Positions 32,801-42,514 of a stretch of 64,000 bases of DNA are shown here, piece by piece. A program made the translations under genes and the position numbers. Location: the NCBI GenBank assembly GCA_019055375.1, contig JAHQIW010000158.1, forward strand, positions 62,001 through 126,000, written 5' to 3'. Position 1 is the first letter of the stretch; every line of letters starts with the position of its first letter. Origin of the DNA: Parelaphostrongylus tenuis. Its lineage: Eukaryota; Nematoda; Chromadorea; Rhabditida; Metastrongylidae. The notes below the pieces were generated by a model that did not search any database, was not told the DNA's origin, and saw nothing but the letters and a program-made list of their open reading frames with translations.

Positions 32801-33572
32801 TTTATTAATCAGCATTATTTAACCTCAGGGATCAGCTAAACCGAAGACGTGTGCTACTGATGAGTCCCAACACGACGAAACAGGTAGCTGTATAGCACTA
32901 GACCTAATAGCTCAAAACTTACCAGATTATATCATTTTGAGCGGGTCTATATAAAGCGCTCGATAAAAGAGGTATAAGCGAGATAAGAACAAAAACGCAT
33001 GCTCGTGTGAGACGTGATTTTGGATTTTGCAGTGTCACATAGAAGTGTTTTGAAGAACTTTTGAAGCAAGGCTGTAGCCAGAGAGTTAAGCTTTCAAATG
33101 ACTACTAATACCTCTATGAAAAGTTCTTTCACTGCGATTGAGGCTCAACATTCATTTGTTCCATTATAACCAAATATTTCCGCAACAAAAAATGCTGCAT
33201 GTGAAACGGCTACCAATCTCGCACCAGCTTAACAAGAGCGGTTCTTATGATTTACATGCATCAAAATAATATTTGGCAGAATCAGTAGTATTTAAAAAAG
33301 ATGAAGAACTCTTTTCGGGAATCTTTGCCACTGCTTTTTTATATTTCTAACTTTGTCGGCAGAATGAATGCTTGTGCTTTTCCTATAAAAAGCATTTCTA
33401 AGTTTCGCTTCCTCCATTGTATCATTGCAGAATCAATGAGCCAACTATGACTATTTTGAAATATGTGTACTTCAGGAACATCCGTCGGACTTTTCTTCAG
33501 TTCATCCGCGTGGTGTCTCCAGAAAAGACTATCACCATTGTGACTATAGTCGCCAAGAAATCAGTGTACTGA
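20739..33572 (+). CDS. Serpentine 7TM chemoreceptor (seven exons)
   Basis: The exons 20739-20843, 20971-21126, 21501-21629, 24182-24267, 27218-27380, 31333-31541 and 33476-33572 join in phase to 945 nt, or 314 residues. This length is typical of nematode chemoreceptors. Likely segments are TM1 (~12-33), TM2 (~47-70), TM3 in exon 3 followed by a basic loop, TM4 in exon 4, TM5 in exon 5, and TM6 and TM7 in exon 6 with NPLLYL at ~274. A basic tail follows (NIRRTF). It should sit in sensory-neuron cilia and bind an unknown ligand. Exon 2 looks most like the Srt family (FELMFYVGILD), but TM7 does not, so the family is left open (Srt, Srx or Srv superfamily). No stop or frameshift is visible. The introns contain SINE, RTE and three ribozyme elements. 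An alternative last exon is 31599-31749; I prefer 33476-33572 because the tail reads as a GPCR C-terminus. Confidence 0.75.
20971..21126 (+). CDS. Chemoreceptor exon 2 (TM2)
   Basis: The exon follows the acceptor TTCCAG and ends at a weak GTTTGG donor; the pseudogene copy has GTATCA at the same point. 52 codons, phase 0 at both ends. It contains FELMFYVGILDCIQLIA and a loop with LPYLNP. Confidence 0.75.
21501..21629 (+). CDS. Chemoreceptor exon 3 (TM3 and basic loop)
   Basis: The exon lies between acceptor TTTTTAG and donor GTGAGT. 43 codons, phase 0 at both ends. TM3 ends in SLYRLLIIRKR, a position comparable to the DRY region of other receptors. The pseudogene equivalent keeps the frame except for one stop. 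Confidence 0.75.
22490..23160. repeat. Dispersed repeat R1, copy 2
   Basis: It shares 'gcttaaattcctgactactg', 'gtttcacacacatatttctcgcaggacag' and 'tcgatcgatcg' phrases with copies at 38700-39500 and 560-1480. It lies in intron 3 of the chemoreceptor gene. 21640-22490 before it holds no recognised feature. Confidence 0.45.
24182..24267 (+). CDS. Chemoreceptor exon 4 (TM4)
   Basis: 86 nt between acceptor TTTTAG and donor GTAAAA, starting in phase 0 and leaving two bases. It reads GILLTVACCFALWICQM, then YDPN in the second outer loop. It is separated from exon 3 by about 2.5 kb that contains an R1 repeat copy. Confidence 0.7.
24485..24690 (-). mobile_element. SINE S1 copy
   Basis: The minus-strand head reads gcgcggccgagtggttgtgatgg, a tRNA-like A box with the 'GGCCGAGTGG' of Leu/Ser-type tRNAs. 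'ccccccctaaactctctcc', 'gtcaacaac' and 'ctatcctcgagactgcaagg' follow, all shared with the plus-strand copies at 56622 and 61770. Confidence 0.65.
25015..25890 (-). mobile_element. RTE fragment (RT active site to C-terminus)
   Basis: The minus strand carries FTDDIVLI (about 25770-25795) after a DDLELKIDGRPLNHLY block, and continues to the C-terminal ITRCREK-type end near 25050. It matches the 2130-3545 fragment in the same order. Several frameshifts are present. It lies in intron 4 of the chemoreceptor gene, which the pseudogene copy shows was originally only about 100 bp long. Confidence 0.75.
26330..26870 (-). mobile_element. Second RTE-like family fragment
   Basis: The minus strand has GLRISRMKTQIMK, CVGKKCGLD and NEYGEQRDG blocks, which correspond to the GLRINRKKTQFMKN..VYLGRSMNM region seen at 58960-59735. 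It continues in broken frames to a FCVIQQRRGLKHQPP-like tail. It is a different subfamily from the 25015 fragment just upstream. Confidence 0.6.
27218..27380 (+). CDS. Chemoreceptor exon 5 (outer loop, TM5)
   Basis: I placed the start after ACAG so that one base completes the split codon from exon 4. The pseudogene has AG followed by the same T at this point. 163 nt, ending at a GTTTGT donor shared with the pseudogene. It contains WVWSYTSGEGSH and the TM5 run FVFIATMPFIIFTFFNYLAI. Confidence 0.65.
27450..29012. other. Purine-rich intron stretch without ORFs
   Basis: This intron stretch has a tRNA-like A-box phrase 'agaggttaatggctagaggtgc' at about 27450. After it there is no frame longer than about 80 codons, and the plus strand is noticeably A/G-rich to 29012. 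The same texture resumes at 30007-30180, so the ribozyme element at 29013 was inserted into it. Confidence 0.4.
29106..29154 (-). ncRNA. Hammerhead ribozyme, family B copy 1
   Basis: On the minus strand, stem I is gggtca/tgaccc, core strand 1 is CTGATGA, and stem II is ggagg/cctcc with one extra A before it compared with its siblings. Core strand 2 is GAAA. Stem III is aca/tgt closed by ccgg, and cleavage is predicted after GTA. It is nearly intact; the extra A may weaken it. Confidence 0.7.
29355..29402 (+). ncRNA. Hammerhead ribozyme, family B copy 2
   Basis: Core CTGATGA, stem II ggagg/cctcc with loop acgaa, and GAAA plus one extra A. Stem III is aca/tgt with loop ccgg. The 3' strand of stem I reads taccc instead of tgaccc, one base short. 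Confidence 0.7.
29624..29668 (+). ncRNA. Hammerhead ribozyme, family B copy 3
   Basis: The core CTGATGA and GAAA are intact. Stem II lacks one C and stem III lacks one G relative to its siblings. It lies 269 bp from copy 2 in the same orientation. Confidence 0.65.
29896..29944 (+). ncRNA. Hammerhead ribozyme, family B copy 4
   Basis: Stem II, GAAA and stem III are perfect, but the first core strand reads CTGGATGA with an inserted G, and stem I ends agaaccc. It is 272 bp from copy 3. Confidence 0.6.
30562..30604 (-). ncRNA. Hammerhead ribozyme, family C copy 1
   Basis: On the minus strand, stem I is gcccga/tcgggc, six perfect pairs. Core strand 1 is CTGACGA; position 7 is variable in hammerheads. 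Stem II is ggtc/gatc with a GNRA loop gcaa, and core strand 2 is GAAA. Stem III is aca/tgt and cleavage is predicted after GTA. All invariant core bases are present. Confidence 0.8.
31038..31080 (+). ncRNA. Hammerhead ribozyme, family C copy 2
   Basis: Core CTGACGA and GAAA are intact, and stem II is gatt/gatc with loop gcaa. Stem I has one C/A mismatch (gcccga with tcgagc), and stem III is mostly wobble pairs. It is on the sense strand of the chemoreceptor pre-mRNA. Confidence 0.7.
31333..31541 (+). CDS. Chemoreceptor exon 6 (TM6, TM7)
   Basis: Acceptor TTTTTTCAG, donor GTGAGT, 209 nt. It contains TM6 (LIIHAAILFLVLTSLIAFW), a loop, and TM7 ending NPLLYLVCSR, an NPxxY-like motif. The pseudogene exon is 205 nt because of one missing codon and one missing base. 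Confidence 0.85.
32558..32605 (-). ncRNA. Hammerhead ribozyme, family A copy 4 (core mutated)
   Basis: Stems I, II (gttc/gagc, kept by compensating changes) and III (acag/ctgt) are present, but the first core base C3 is T, giving TTGATGA. It is probably inactive. Confidence 0.65.
32851..32898 (+). ncRNA. Hammerhead ribozyme, family A copy 5
   Basis: Stem I gtgcta/tagcac, core CTGATGA, stem II gtc/gac (3 bp), GAAA, and stem III acag/ctgt with tetraloop gtag. Cleavage is predicted after GTA. The stem III sequence differs from the 5.6-kb element but still pairs (atag/ctat becomes acag/ctgt), a compensatory pair of changes. Confidence 0.8.
33476..33572 (+). CDS. Chemoreceptor exon 7 (C-terminal tail)
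   Basis: After the acceptor TACTTCAG, one base completes the AGG codon begun in exon 6. The tail then reads NIRRTFLQFIRVVSPEKT and stops at TGA 33570-33572. A basic tail directly after TM7 is usual for this superfamily. The 1.9-kb intron before it contains an R1 repeat and a hammerhead element. Confidence 0.7.
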
Positions 33573-33579
33573 GTACATT

Positions 33580-35300
33580 AATGTTTGATGTGCATAGCCT
33601 GATATTCGTCTATCCATAGCGATTCCGACATTAATTATTCGATTTTTCGTCAAATTGCATTCATCTGTATTAATAACAATGCTGTAGTGTTTATTCGGTT
33701 ACAATTTAAAAATATTGGCTATTATGAGGTATTTGAGAACATTCTACTAAAACATTAAAAGGTTGTATGCGTCCATAAAAGGTTTTGTTTTATGAAAGTA
33801 ATGTTAGACATGCCTTTTAATATATCCATTATTTGACCTTAGAGCATATATATTGCTGACCTCAGCGAACCTTGAATTCGTTTTCTCGCATATATCATTG
33901 ATCACGAGGTTTCATGAATTTTGCACCTATAATCGGCCGTAGATTGAGAACTTTGGAAATATTTTTGAAATCTTCTTGAATATGTTCAAACTGATTCTCT
34001 CTGGAGCTCTGGGATAACCGGGCTAGACCGTTCCCACGGAAATTAGCGAAGGAGAACTTGTCTTTGAGAAAAAAGTGGCTTAAAATGACGAAGAGGAAGA
34101 AAATTTGCAATCAAAAATTTATTTGTAACCAATTTTCCTGAAAAGTGTGATTGTGTTTCAAAATCAGAAATCTTTTCAAAAATTCTACGTTTTTCTTTGG
34201 TGTCGTGGATTGGGAACTTCACCGTTATCCGTACTCTGTTTCGAACCTTCGAAAAAAATCTTGTTCTCGGGTCAACTTCATTGTTTAAGAGAGCATTCGC
34301 CGGCTTAAAAGAAAAGAATTTGAGCGATTTACTTCATTTCCAAAAATGTTTCACTATTGCGCTGCATGTGCAAAAATAAAATTTTTGTTACTCACTAAGA
34401 CTTTTCTTCCTAATCAAAGTTTTTCTTTTGGAGTTTTAAAAAGCAATCGATAGGCCGAATCTCAGAAATTCCAATAATAATTGTGGTTTTAAAACAGACT
34501 TTCAGTTGCTCTGTAACGGTCAGAAAATATTAGGCTTCGCAAAGTTGGACCGCTCCTATTAACCGCACCTTCTATTGGAAATTCGAGTGAAAATCGATTT
34601 TTGCTTTTCCCAAGTTTCAGAAGACATCTAATAATCAAATTTCAGAGATATCAATGGTGCACTTCTTCCAAGATTACTCCACTTTTGCGCTACGAGAGCA
34701 AAAATAACATTAGATTCTTACAAAATATTCTTCGCTAAACAAAGTTTACGCCTTTAGACTTTTAGAAACGTTTCGATAGCTTAATTCTTGTCAATTCTGA
34801 CTGTGCCCTTGCTTTGTGGAAAGGACTTTTTATATCGTCGTAGCAGTCAAAAGAATATTAAGGTTGCGCCCAGCGCGACATCGACTTCAAGCCACTACGC
34901 TTAGGCGGTATATGTGTAAGATTTCTGCCATATTGGCGTCAAACATCACGTTTTTACCTGCATGTGAACAAGATTTTGCAATAAGCGGCGTCAATACACT
35001 GCACATTGTTTGCCTTTCTGTTGTTTTCTGCTGGCTTCATCGTGCTCCGTCAATTATGAGCCTTTTTGCTTTACCAAGCACTGAAAAGACACAGACATGT
35101 CTACACAAAAACACGGCGTGTTACAAAGCCTAGCGTCTAAGCAAGAAAGGTCGTCGAATCAAGCTTTAGTTCGGTTCCCAAACTTTCTGGCGAATATACA
35201 AGCTTGAGAAAACCTTTTTGGTTAAGTCACACCTTGCGCGCCGAGTGCTAAACCCAATCTTCTTTTGGCGTTACAGCGCACTAAGAAGTCTGTTTCAAAA
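33580..35300. other. No gene; R1-like fragments from 34190
   Basis: 33580-34190 has nothing I recognise. 34190-35300 has phrases of the R1 family ('aatttgagcgatttact', 'gcgctgcatgtgcaaaaataa', 'tcgatagcttaattc') in degenerate form. Confidence 0.35.
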
Positions 35301-35929
35301 ACCTAATACATCTCGAGTAAAAAAATTTTATTTTGCTCTTTTAGCGCAATAAAAAAATCATTTTTAGAAATGAAATACCCAATCTATATTCTTTTCAATT
35401 AAGCTACCAGATGACTACTTGAACATTGAAAACGGCGAAAAATAAGTGTTTCCAAGGGTCGAATCAGAGTACAGAAAGCGGAAAAGTACTGTGGACTGCA
35501 AGTGAGCCCAGATAAATATATTAGCTGGATTGAGATAGCTGATGCTCCAAGTTTACTCGTATCTCATCATCTTTACAGTCACATTTTTTTGAATAACTAA
35601 TCATTTTGAAGGCTTCCTTACAAAGGCTTTTCTCTAATTTACTCAAGAAGTAGTAGCGCCCCACTGAGAGGCATGAATAATTAGACAGTTTCCGTAAAGC
35701 TTCTCATTAAGAATGTTGAGTGTACATGTAGACCTCTGGTAGATTTTCCAGCAATACAGAGTGCGTATAAAGTTTCGTCAAATTTTTCCAGTTACTTCAA
35801 GAGTAGAAAAGTACTGCATAAACAAATGAAGTCATTCAACTGAAGGTATATTTATGTTTATCAGATCTAAAAATAAAACAATAATTGATAAAGTCTATGA
35901 TAATATGCTAGATACACAATTTTTGAAAC

Positions 35930-36175
35930 CACGTATGTGGTCTGTTTATATAGGGCTGACTTATAGAGACCGATACCTTGTTTCGACCTTCAATCATCGG
36001 ACGGTACCTTTCCGTCTTTTGCCAATCCTCTTGGGACACTCAGTCCCCTATACTATGAGCAGGCGACGGCGAACATTTTGTACTGGCTATCGAGTGAAAT
36101 CATCACTGATCATGCGTGGCTCAAAAAGTGATTATCTGGCATATTGAGACTCAAACGTGGTCTTGGGAAAACCTC
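35930..36175. repeat. Decayed hammerhead-family C unit
   Basis: It matches the family C unit ('atagagaccgatacc', 'tgccaatcct', 'gcgacggcgaacatt', 'tggcatattgagactcaaacgtgg'). The minus-strand ribozyme position (about 35967-36003) keeps GAAAC and stem I but the CUGACGA core is scrambled. Confidence 0.55.
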
Positions 36176-36179
36176 GATT

Positions 36180-36870
36180 CGAAAAGTCTACGATAAGTTT
36201 TCAAATTTCCTCCTATAGTCTCTACACATCTGCGGAGTCTCTTCCAAAAATTTCCAACGACACTCCTACAAGCACACGTTTCCACCGGATGAGAAGATAT
36301 TCACATTTAAGCCATTCCCAGAAGCGCCAGAATCGACAGCTTTGCAAGAAGGGCCAAAAAAGTCGGCAGTAGCAAAAACCATGGGCCGCATTAATTTTGC
36401 GGCCTCTGTGATGGTGTGGTCAGCCATTTGCGCTACCGAAAAGATGCCGTTGGTTTTTATGACCAGAAACTTCAAAATCAGCGCTGTCAACTATCCGGAG
36501 CAAGTTCTAGGGGCTTTTAAGCCTTGGACTACTTAGTACTATGGCATCGACAGACTTACGCTCCATCACGACTGAGCTCCTGCGCATTCGACTCGATCAA
36601 CGGTTGCCATCTGTGAAAACAGTTTCCAGGATCTCGACACAAGAACATTTCGTTTTCAGATTTGCCGGGTCTCAACTCAATGTAATACTTAATGTGGTCC
36701 ATAAAGAAGTGAAAGTCACGGTTACTCGCTACACTACTTCGAACGAGCTCAAAACGACACTGACACGCGCTTGGAATGAAATTAAGGTGGAAATGTGTGT
36801 CGAGCATCGCTGAAGATTTTTGACAAGCACTTTGTGAACTCATAGAGGTCAAAGGTGACAAATTTGGAGG
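36180..36870 (+). pseudogene. Tc1/mariner-superfamily transposase relic
   Basis: Plus-strand fragments in shifting frames give KIFTFKPFPEAPES, then MGRINFAASVMVWSAICATE, then MPLVF..RNFKISAVNYPEQVL. A WSI block and an EVKGDKF end follow (near 36850). This is the DDE core order of the mariner-like class whose second aspartate precedes 'MVW'. A gap removes the region after the PW motif, and several stops are present, so it is dead. Confidence 0.7.
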
Positions 36871-36999
36871 TTCATTATAAACTTTTTGGTTTATTGTTAT
36901 AGTTGTTGATTTAATAAACGTAATTATTTCTTCAATTGAATGAACTAATTTTTATGCAGTAATATTTTATTACTGTTGATACATCTAAAAAATTGACAG

Positions 37000-38250
37000 A
37001 ACTATCTCCTTGCAACTTGACTACACACAAATTAGGAGTTCCGTTAAAGCGTTCATTATTGGCTGCCGGAAAGTGTTACAGGCGGAAGATCATCCCCGCG
37101 ACGAACCGTGGCGAACATCAGTAGCCACACGTCCATCGACCCCATACATATGTAGAAAGGTGAACACTATAAATGTAATGTCCTTAATGTATTCATAATT
37201 AATTTTTACGGCAAACCGTGATAAGCATCGATATTTTGTAGTGATCCCAATGGCTTTTAATGGTCTTAGCGGCAAAAAGGAACCGCCTTTGAACAGAATG
37301 AGTAGTAAAGAGCACGCCATCGTTTTATCTGAAGAACTGTCTCATGACAAGCCGACATAAAGGCTTCAAATGTTTTTTGATTTGAATAGTGCACAAAGTT
37401 GCTTCGCGAGTTTCGACGAAGGAGTTTCAAGAGCACCACGAGTTGTGCAATCAGCGCCGCCGATCCAAATGAGCAGACTAAGGCGAAATTGAAGCGAGTC
37501 AGGCAATATGTACCTGAATGCTCACAATAAGGAAAAAGTGGTCGGTTTACTATTTGAAACATTGTTGATTAGCACTGCTGCTGTTGTGGAGCGTACCTTG
37601 GCGTGGCGCTTCATCTATAACAGTCAACGAGATTTCGACTTCCTCACTATCTGCAGAGCTCATGTGCTTTACGTCAATATAACTACGCTTTTTTATGGTC
37701 CTTGTACAGATCCGCTGGAAAATAGAACAATGAAGACGAAAATTGAATGCAGGGGAGGAACAAAAATTGAAATTATAGCCTACAGGAGCACAACGATCGC
37801 ATGTATCCAGTCGACAAATGATCTTCACTGTTTTATCGCTTCTGAAGCGAAATGCTCTCATTGGAATTAGAAAGCCGCTCTGATGCATTTTTATGCTGTC
37901 ACGCACGATATACTCCATTGCTATTCGTGTCGCACATCTGTAATTCAGCAAAACGTCTATTTTTCCATATCCTTCACGGAATAGACACTGATAATGATCA
38001 TGATAATAACCACATTCTACAAAACAGTATAAATGCGAGAATAAAATAAAGTAAAATAAAATAACAATGGGAAGAAAAAAGAAAAAGAACTCCTAGTGTG
38101 AGCTACGTAGAAAAGTTTGGTAATCAAAGCTTCATATGGTATTGTAGCATTTACAATTATTTGCCCCATACACTTTATGTCATGCTAAAACTAGTCCTCC
38201 TTCAACTTGTGATTGCATGGCTTTTTCGAATTGTCAGGCCAGTGGCGGCA
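37000..38250. other. No supported gene
   Basis: The longest frame (minus 37550-37951, 133 codons) and a plus frame of 120 codons overlap and show no domain, codon pattern or splice sites that I trust. Some of 37000-37500 may be further transposase debris. Confidence 0.35.
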
Positions 38251-38259
38251 GAATAGTCG

Positions 38260-38330
38260 CCTCAGTGGTGTAGTGGTGGTACACGCTTTCAGCTTGGGTG
38301 AATTGCGGCCTCAACTCTCGCATGGTATCA
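38260..38330 (+). tRNA. tRNA-like pseudogene or SINE head
   Basis: The A-box-like 'tcagtggtgtagtggtggtacacgc' and a 'ggcctcaactctcg' T-arm position match the tRNA-like loop of the 8701-8955 element. Stems are imperfect, so it is not a functional tRNA. Confidence 0.4.
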
Positions 38331-38699
38331 AATCAGTTTGAATATCAGACTGGCCGTGAATTCTTCCTATCGACTCTTTTCAAGTCACGCTATATGAACA
38401 TTCAATTCAATACATTCGATAAGGTTTGTGAGATGTTTACAGCTTTTTCAGCCGGTACGTCAGTGACTTGCGCATGTGAAGGTGATATCGCCCGCTTCAT
38501 CAGAGCAACACGTCTCATACACGTTTTCCCTATCCCTGATATAAAGTAGGATCAGTATGAAGTGTGTGGCTTTGACGAAGCGGGTAATACCACCGGAACG
38601 TACCTACCCTTCTCACGTACATCCTCCAATTACTCTCATAGATTCTATTACATATTTATACCGAGGTCTTAAAAAGAGTCATTAGTAAAAAATGAATGT

Positions 38700-39850
38700 T
38701 TTTACGATAACTTGGTGTTGCTTACTGCTTCAAATGTATACAGCATTCTTTGCAGCATTAGCCTGTCTTTTTGTAGCGAAAAATTTGCTTCGAATCAAAA
38801 TTCTCTTATATTACATATGAAAATCCGCTGTGAAGTTGAAGCATGGCACTCCAGAGCAAGACATTTGTGTCAGCCAGCACAACGCATTGTCAAGGTCTTT
38901 TTAGAAAGCAAGCTCAACGGTACAATTTGCAGCTCTCAAATTTTTGAATTACCTAGTCTAATAAAAAAGCTGGTTTTTTCCCGTTGTCCGGCATCAAATA
39001 AAGAAACGACCTCTGTCGCTGGACAAAACTTTTCAAAAGAGCTTTAGCAACCACTCAAAAGTTCAAATCCCTGGCTACTAAGAAATCTGCCGGTTTTTTG
39101 AAAAGGTTTTTTTATGACGCTGTACCAAGAACAAAGTTTTGTGTTTCACACACGCGTATTTCTGGCAGGACAGATTTTTTTTTCAAATTATAAGCAAATA
39201 TTCGATAGCGTAACTTTCGAAGATCTCAACACTCTACCTGATATTTTAACAGACCGCTTCACTCCAGTAGAGCAGGGAAAATAAGATTGAGTTTCACATA
39301 TGCGGCACATTCGTTTGTTCACCTAGTATATGTTAGGCGTGGGCTGGGTATGCGCTAGCCGTGGATACGATACAGCAGTCGATCGATCGCGTTGACGCGA
39401 CTCAGACTGGGAGCGCAATTTTTTAATTCTATTTGGGGTTTTTTACCCACTTTGGAAAAAAATCCCAAGATAAAGCGTATGACTCAGATCTACAAGATTT
39501 CTTCTATACGTTCATTGGTTTTTCGTGCTTCCAGCAAAGTGATAGTAATTACGGGAAGCCGGTGTGAAACGTATTTTTTTGAGTGCTAAAACATTATAGA
39601 AGGGTCTTCTAAAAAAGATGCATAGAGAGCAGTATCCAGAGATTTGAGCTTCCGAGTGATGAAAACTTCTTGTCCAATAAAAGAGGTCGTTTCTTCATTT
39701 GCCAGGCAACACAAAACGGTCAAGTTTTACTATATAGTTCCGAAAACTACTGTGAAGTTGAAACAGCGTACTCCCAAAGAAAGAGTTTATCTCGTCTTCG
39801 TTGATAGAAGGTGTTAAAAAAATTTCTCAGAAACCAGCTTGGTAATGGAA
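38700..39850. repeat. Dispersed repeat R1, copy 4
   Basis: It shares 'gtgtttcacacacgcgtatttctggcaggaca' (at about 39140) and 'cgatcgatcgcg' with the copy at 22490-23160, and 'cttcatttgccaggcaacac' with the end of copy 1. Confidence 0.5.
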
Positions 39851-40019
39851 TCGGAGATTCTCAGGCTATCGAATAACTACAAAACTATGAGTGAAATACG
39901 AAAAAATGCTTGATAACAGTTGAAAATATGTTTTTTCTCAGTCGAATGTAATTTCTTGTTGAAAGAGAGATTTTCGATATATGTGCGTTCTATAAGTTAA
40001 AATTATCCCTGTAGAGTCT

Positions 40020-40450
40020 TTCTGTAGTGGCGTTACTGAACGCTCAGTCGAAAGGTCAATGCTAGGATTATCCCGTATCTCGCAAATGAGCGGAAGAATC
40101 CAAAGTTCCACCTACGTCATCGATCGAAGACCAGAGACGGCGTTCTACACGCCAAGATATCGAAAATAAGGTGGGCCGAACACGTGATGCGCTTCAACGA
40201 CAACCGACGGACGAGAGCCGTTACCGACTGGATTCCTCGAAACGGCAAGCGCTTTAAAGGAACACCACTGACCCGTTGGTCCGATTTCTTCACGAAAGCG
40301 ACAGAAGAAAGATATGATTCTTAGCGAATCCCTGGAGCGAGGAGGACCCACTGGGCTACTCTCGTACGCGATAGGGAAAAATGGAAGTGTTGCTGGTATC
40401 CACTCGAGTCACTCGACGATCATCGGGCGACAGGTGACAGGTGACAGAGT
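40020..40450 (+). mobile_element. RTE fragment, C-terminal end, plus strand
   Basis: The plus strand encodes the RTE tail in two frames: a tail with a basic stretch and DRR-PLVRF-like end, then SESLERGGPTGLLSYAIG and a STRVTRRSSGDR terminus. It is very close at the base level to the minus-strand 2130 fragment. Confidence 0.75.
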
Positions 40451-40999
40451 CTTCTTTGAAACCTTTCAAATATCATTCTATCCTCTAATGAAAACAACCT
40501 CTCTTCGTAACGTCAATTTGCCAGATAAATTCCTATAATCCCTTTGCATCGCGTGCACTGATCCAGCGTAACAAAGCGTGCGTGATGTCTAACCCACGCA
40601 GTCCCAATAAGTTAGCTCTTGGAGGACCATGCCCACCATTTGGTACAATCATTTCGTGATTTCCTCGGGGAGCACCCCTTTTTCATTGAACTTTCAGTAC
40701 CCGTTGAATAGCTGAGAACACTGAATTATAACACCGAGTTTGGCTTTGAAAAGACTTCCTGAGGCGTCGTAGCATCAAAGAGAAATTTACATTTTGCTTT
40801 CGAGGTGTACATTGTATTTTGTACGCGTGTTTCCTTGGCTTCTTCGCTAGTCAGAGTTTTTTGAGCAGATTTAACAGTCATTTGCTAATTGAAATGGCGA
40901 TTATGGTAGTGAGCTTAGTTTCTGAAAAGCTTTTATTCCGCTGTAACACTGGGAAAAAAAATTACGTTCACGATATCCTCGGTGCTCTTAGACTCTCCA

Positions 41000-42430
41000 A
41001 GCCTTTCGCTTTCTGCTGCTCAATACTGAAGCTAGGTCGTTCGTTTTAGCGATTTCCAATTTAGATAAATGCAGGCAGAACTCATTTCATTGAGCATGAA
41101 GGGACATTTAACATCAATCCGTTTGTTGTGAACATCGTTTTCGTGAGATTCAACCGGAAACCAATCATTCCACAAGCCTTGTTGAAATCGGTCCCCATTC
41201 GCTCTGCTTGGAAAATATTAGTGTAGTAAGAACGATAACACAAGCAGAGCAAAAATTGTGCATTTGTCGACCTTGTAATCACTTTCATGATATCCCACTC
41301 CAACGTTTGCACACCGTTCCGCAGGGCGATAATGAATAGAATCGTTAGAAAGGGATCGCTTTAACTAACGCCTCTTTTTAGGTCGATGGTAGCACCACCA
41401 AATTGGTGATTATTGTTATGTTATCCTCATATAGTTCAGAGAGTTTTGCTTTTATTCTGAATAGAAACATCTTGATTTCTCATAACTCTCATAGTTAATT
41501 CTGCTTTGTTGAGTCAAAGCTTTACTTCACTCAGCAGAAATGGGACGGTATTTTCTCAGAACTTATGCTTCTGTAATACCTATATGCATTATATTACCTT
41601 GTGGTTATAGACCAGAATACAAAGTCCTCTTCAAAGTGCTGGCTACTTAGATGTAGTCTTCTGTTCTGTCACTCCTGTTGATGGTGACTCGGGGAAAGAG
41701 TTTGTAAGTGACAAACAGCTAGAAGATTGGACGAGTCCTATTGCCGTATATATTCGGTGCCGCAGAGGTCCCCTTTCGAACAATAACACGGAGCTGTTGG
41801 TCTTTCTACATCGCGATGGACAGTCTGAAAAGATCCGTGGCTGCGTCTAGATGAGGTCAGGCCGAAAATTCTTCACGTGCTTAGATCTTATCCTGCCTGG
41901 TTCACTGTTATTCAATTTTTTCCTGGCGAGATAGTACCTTAGATTCTGGAAGAAAAACCGGTGACACAACATCTACATTTTACTTGATTTCATATAAGGT
42001 GTTGAAGGACGTGGTTACTTGAGTAATCCGAGTAGTGTTCGTAGGCGATTTTTCCATTTCTTTCCTAGAAGCACTAACTGCTTTTCCTACACATCGAAGT
42101 GCACTCATTTTGGTTTTGTAGATGGCGAAGCCTTGATGGGCTTAGCAAACCTTCTTCAAGGCCTCTACAGCTTCCTCTACAACTGACTATTCTCTTCAAT
42201 ACTTTTTCAAAATCATTTTTGCGTTTTCACAAGCTCTGAACCGAGTTGTCGATATCCTGTGACGCGCGCGAGTCTGCTCTTATGCATCAACATGAGTTTT
42301 TCTAGGAAGAGGCAAATCTTGGTGGTCTTCAAGCTCACAGCTTTATAGAGTGCCACTGTAAAGTTGTTGAATTAGGCGGTAACCGGTAGAAGATCAATCT
42401 TTGAAGGCGAATCATAGAGCGGCCAATATT
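41000..42430 (-). mobile_element. RTE fragment with internal losses
   Basis: Minus-strand blocks occur in correct order from 42430 downward. They are FAIYKTKMSALR with SASRKEMEKSP (about 42000-42150), a CSKGDLC..NLLAV..LQT block matching the KKGD..NYRPI finger region (about 41650-41800), and AERMGTDFNKACGMIGFRLN with LTKTMF (about 41100-41210). The YADD active site is damaged. Many stops are present. Confidence 0.7.
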
Positions 42431-42514
42431 TGTTTTTTTTTCATCGTAAAGGTAACTATATTTTACTGAGTTAAAAAACAAAAGTCTCTACTGCACTCTT
42501 ACTGGTAGACTTAC

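Larger units (their letters stand above)
32527..32972. mobile_element. Hammerhead family A element (inverted pair) with 14-bp duplication
   Basis: The flanks are tataagcgagataa at 32513-32526 and 32973-32986. The R1 copy at 47115-47127 has tataagcgagata once and runs straight on, so it is an empty site. The element has a minus unit and a plus unit separated by an AT-rich TTTATT stretch (32740-32820). Its blocks 'gtggtgaccggcagtc' and 'cgatgccgagta' match the 5580-6516 element. Confidence 0.8.
31860..33240. repeat. Dispersed repeat R1, copy 3, interrupted by a ribozyme element
   Basis: Both sides of 32527-32972 align with one continuous copy at 46450-47330 ('tttatcacgc..tataattcg', 'gcgaaatataagcgagata', 'gattttggatttt', 'gctgtagccagagag'). 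It lies in intron 6 of the chemoreceptor gene. Confidence 0.6.

Noticed and set aside
37508..37951. Overlapping 120- and 133-codon ORFs on opposite strands
   Set aside because: No domain, splice sites or composition supports either one.
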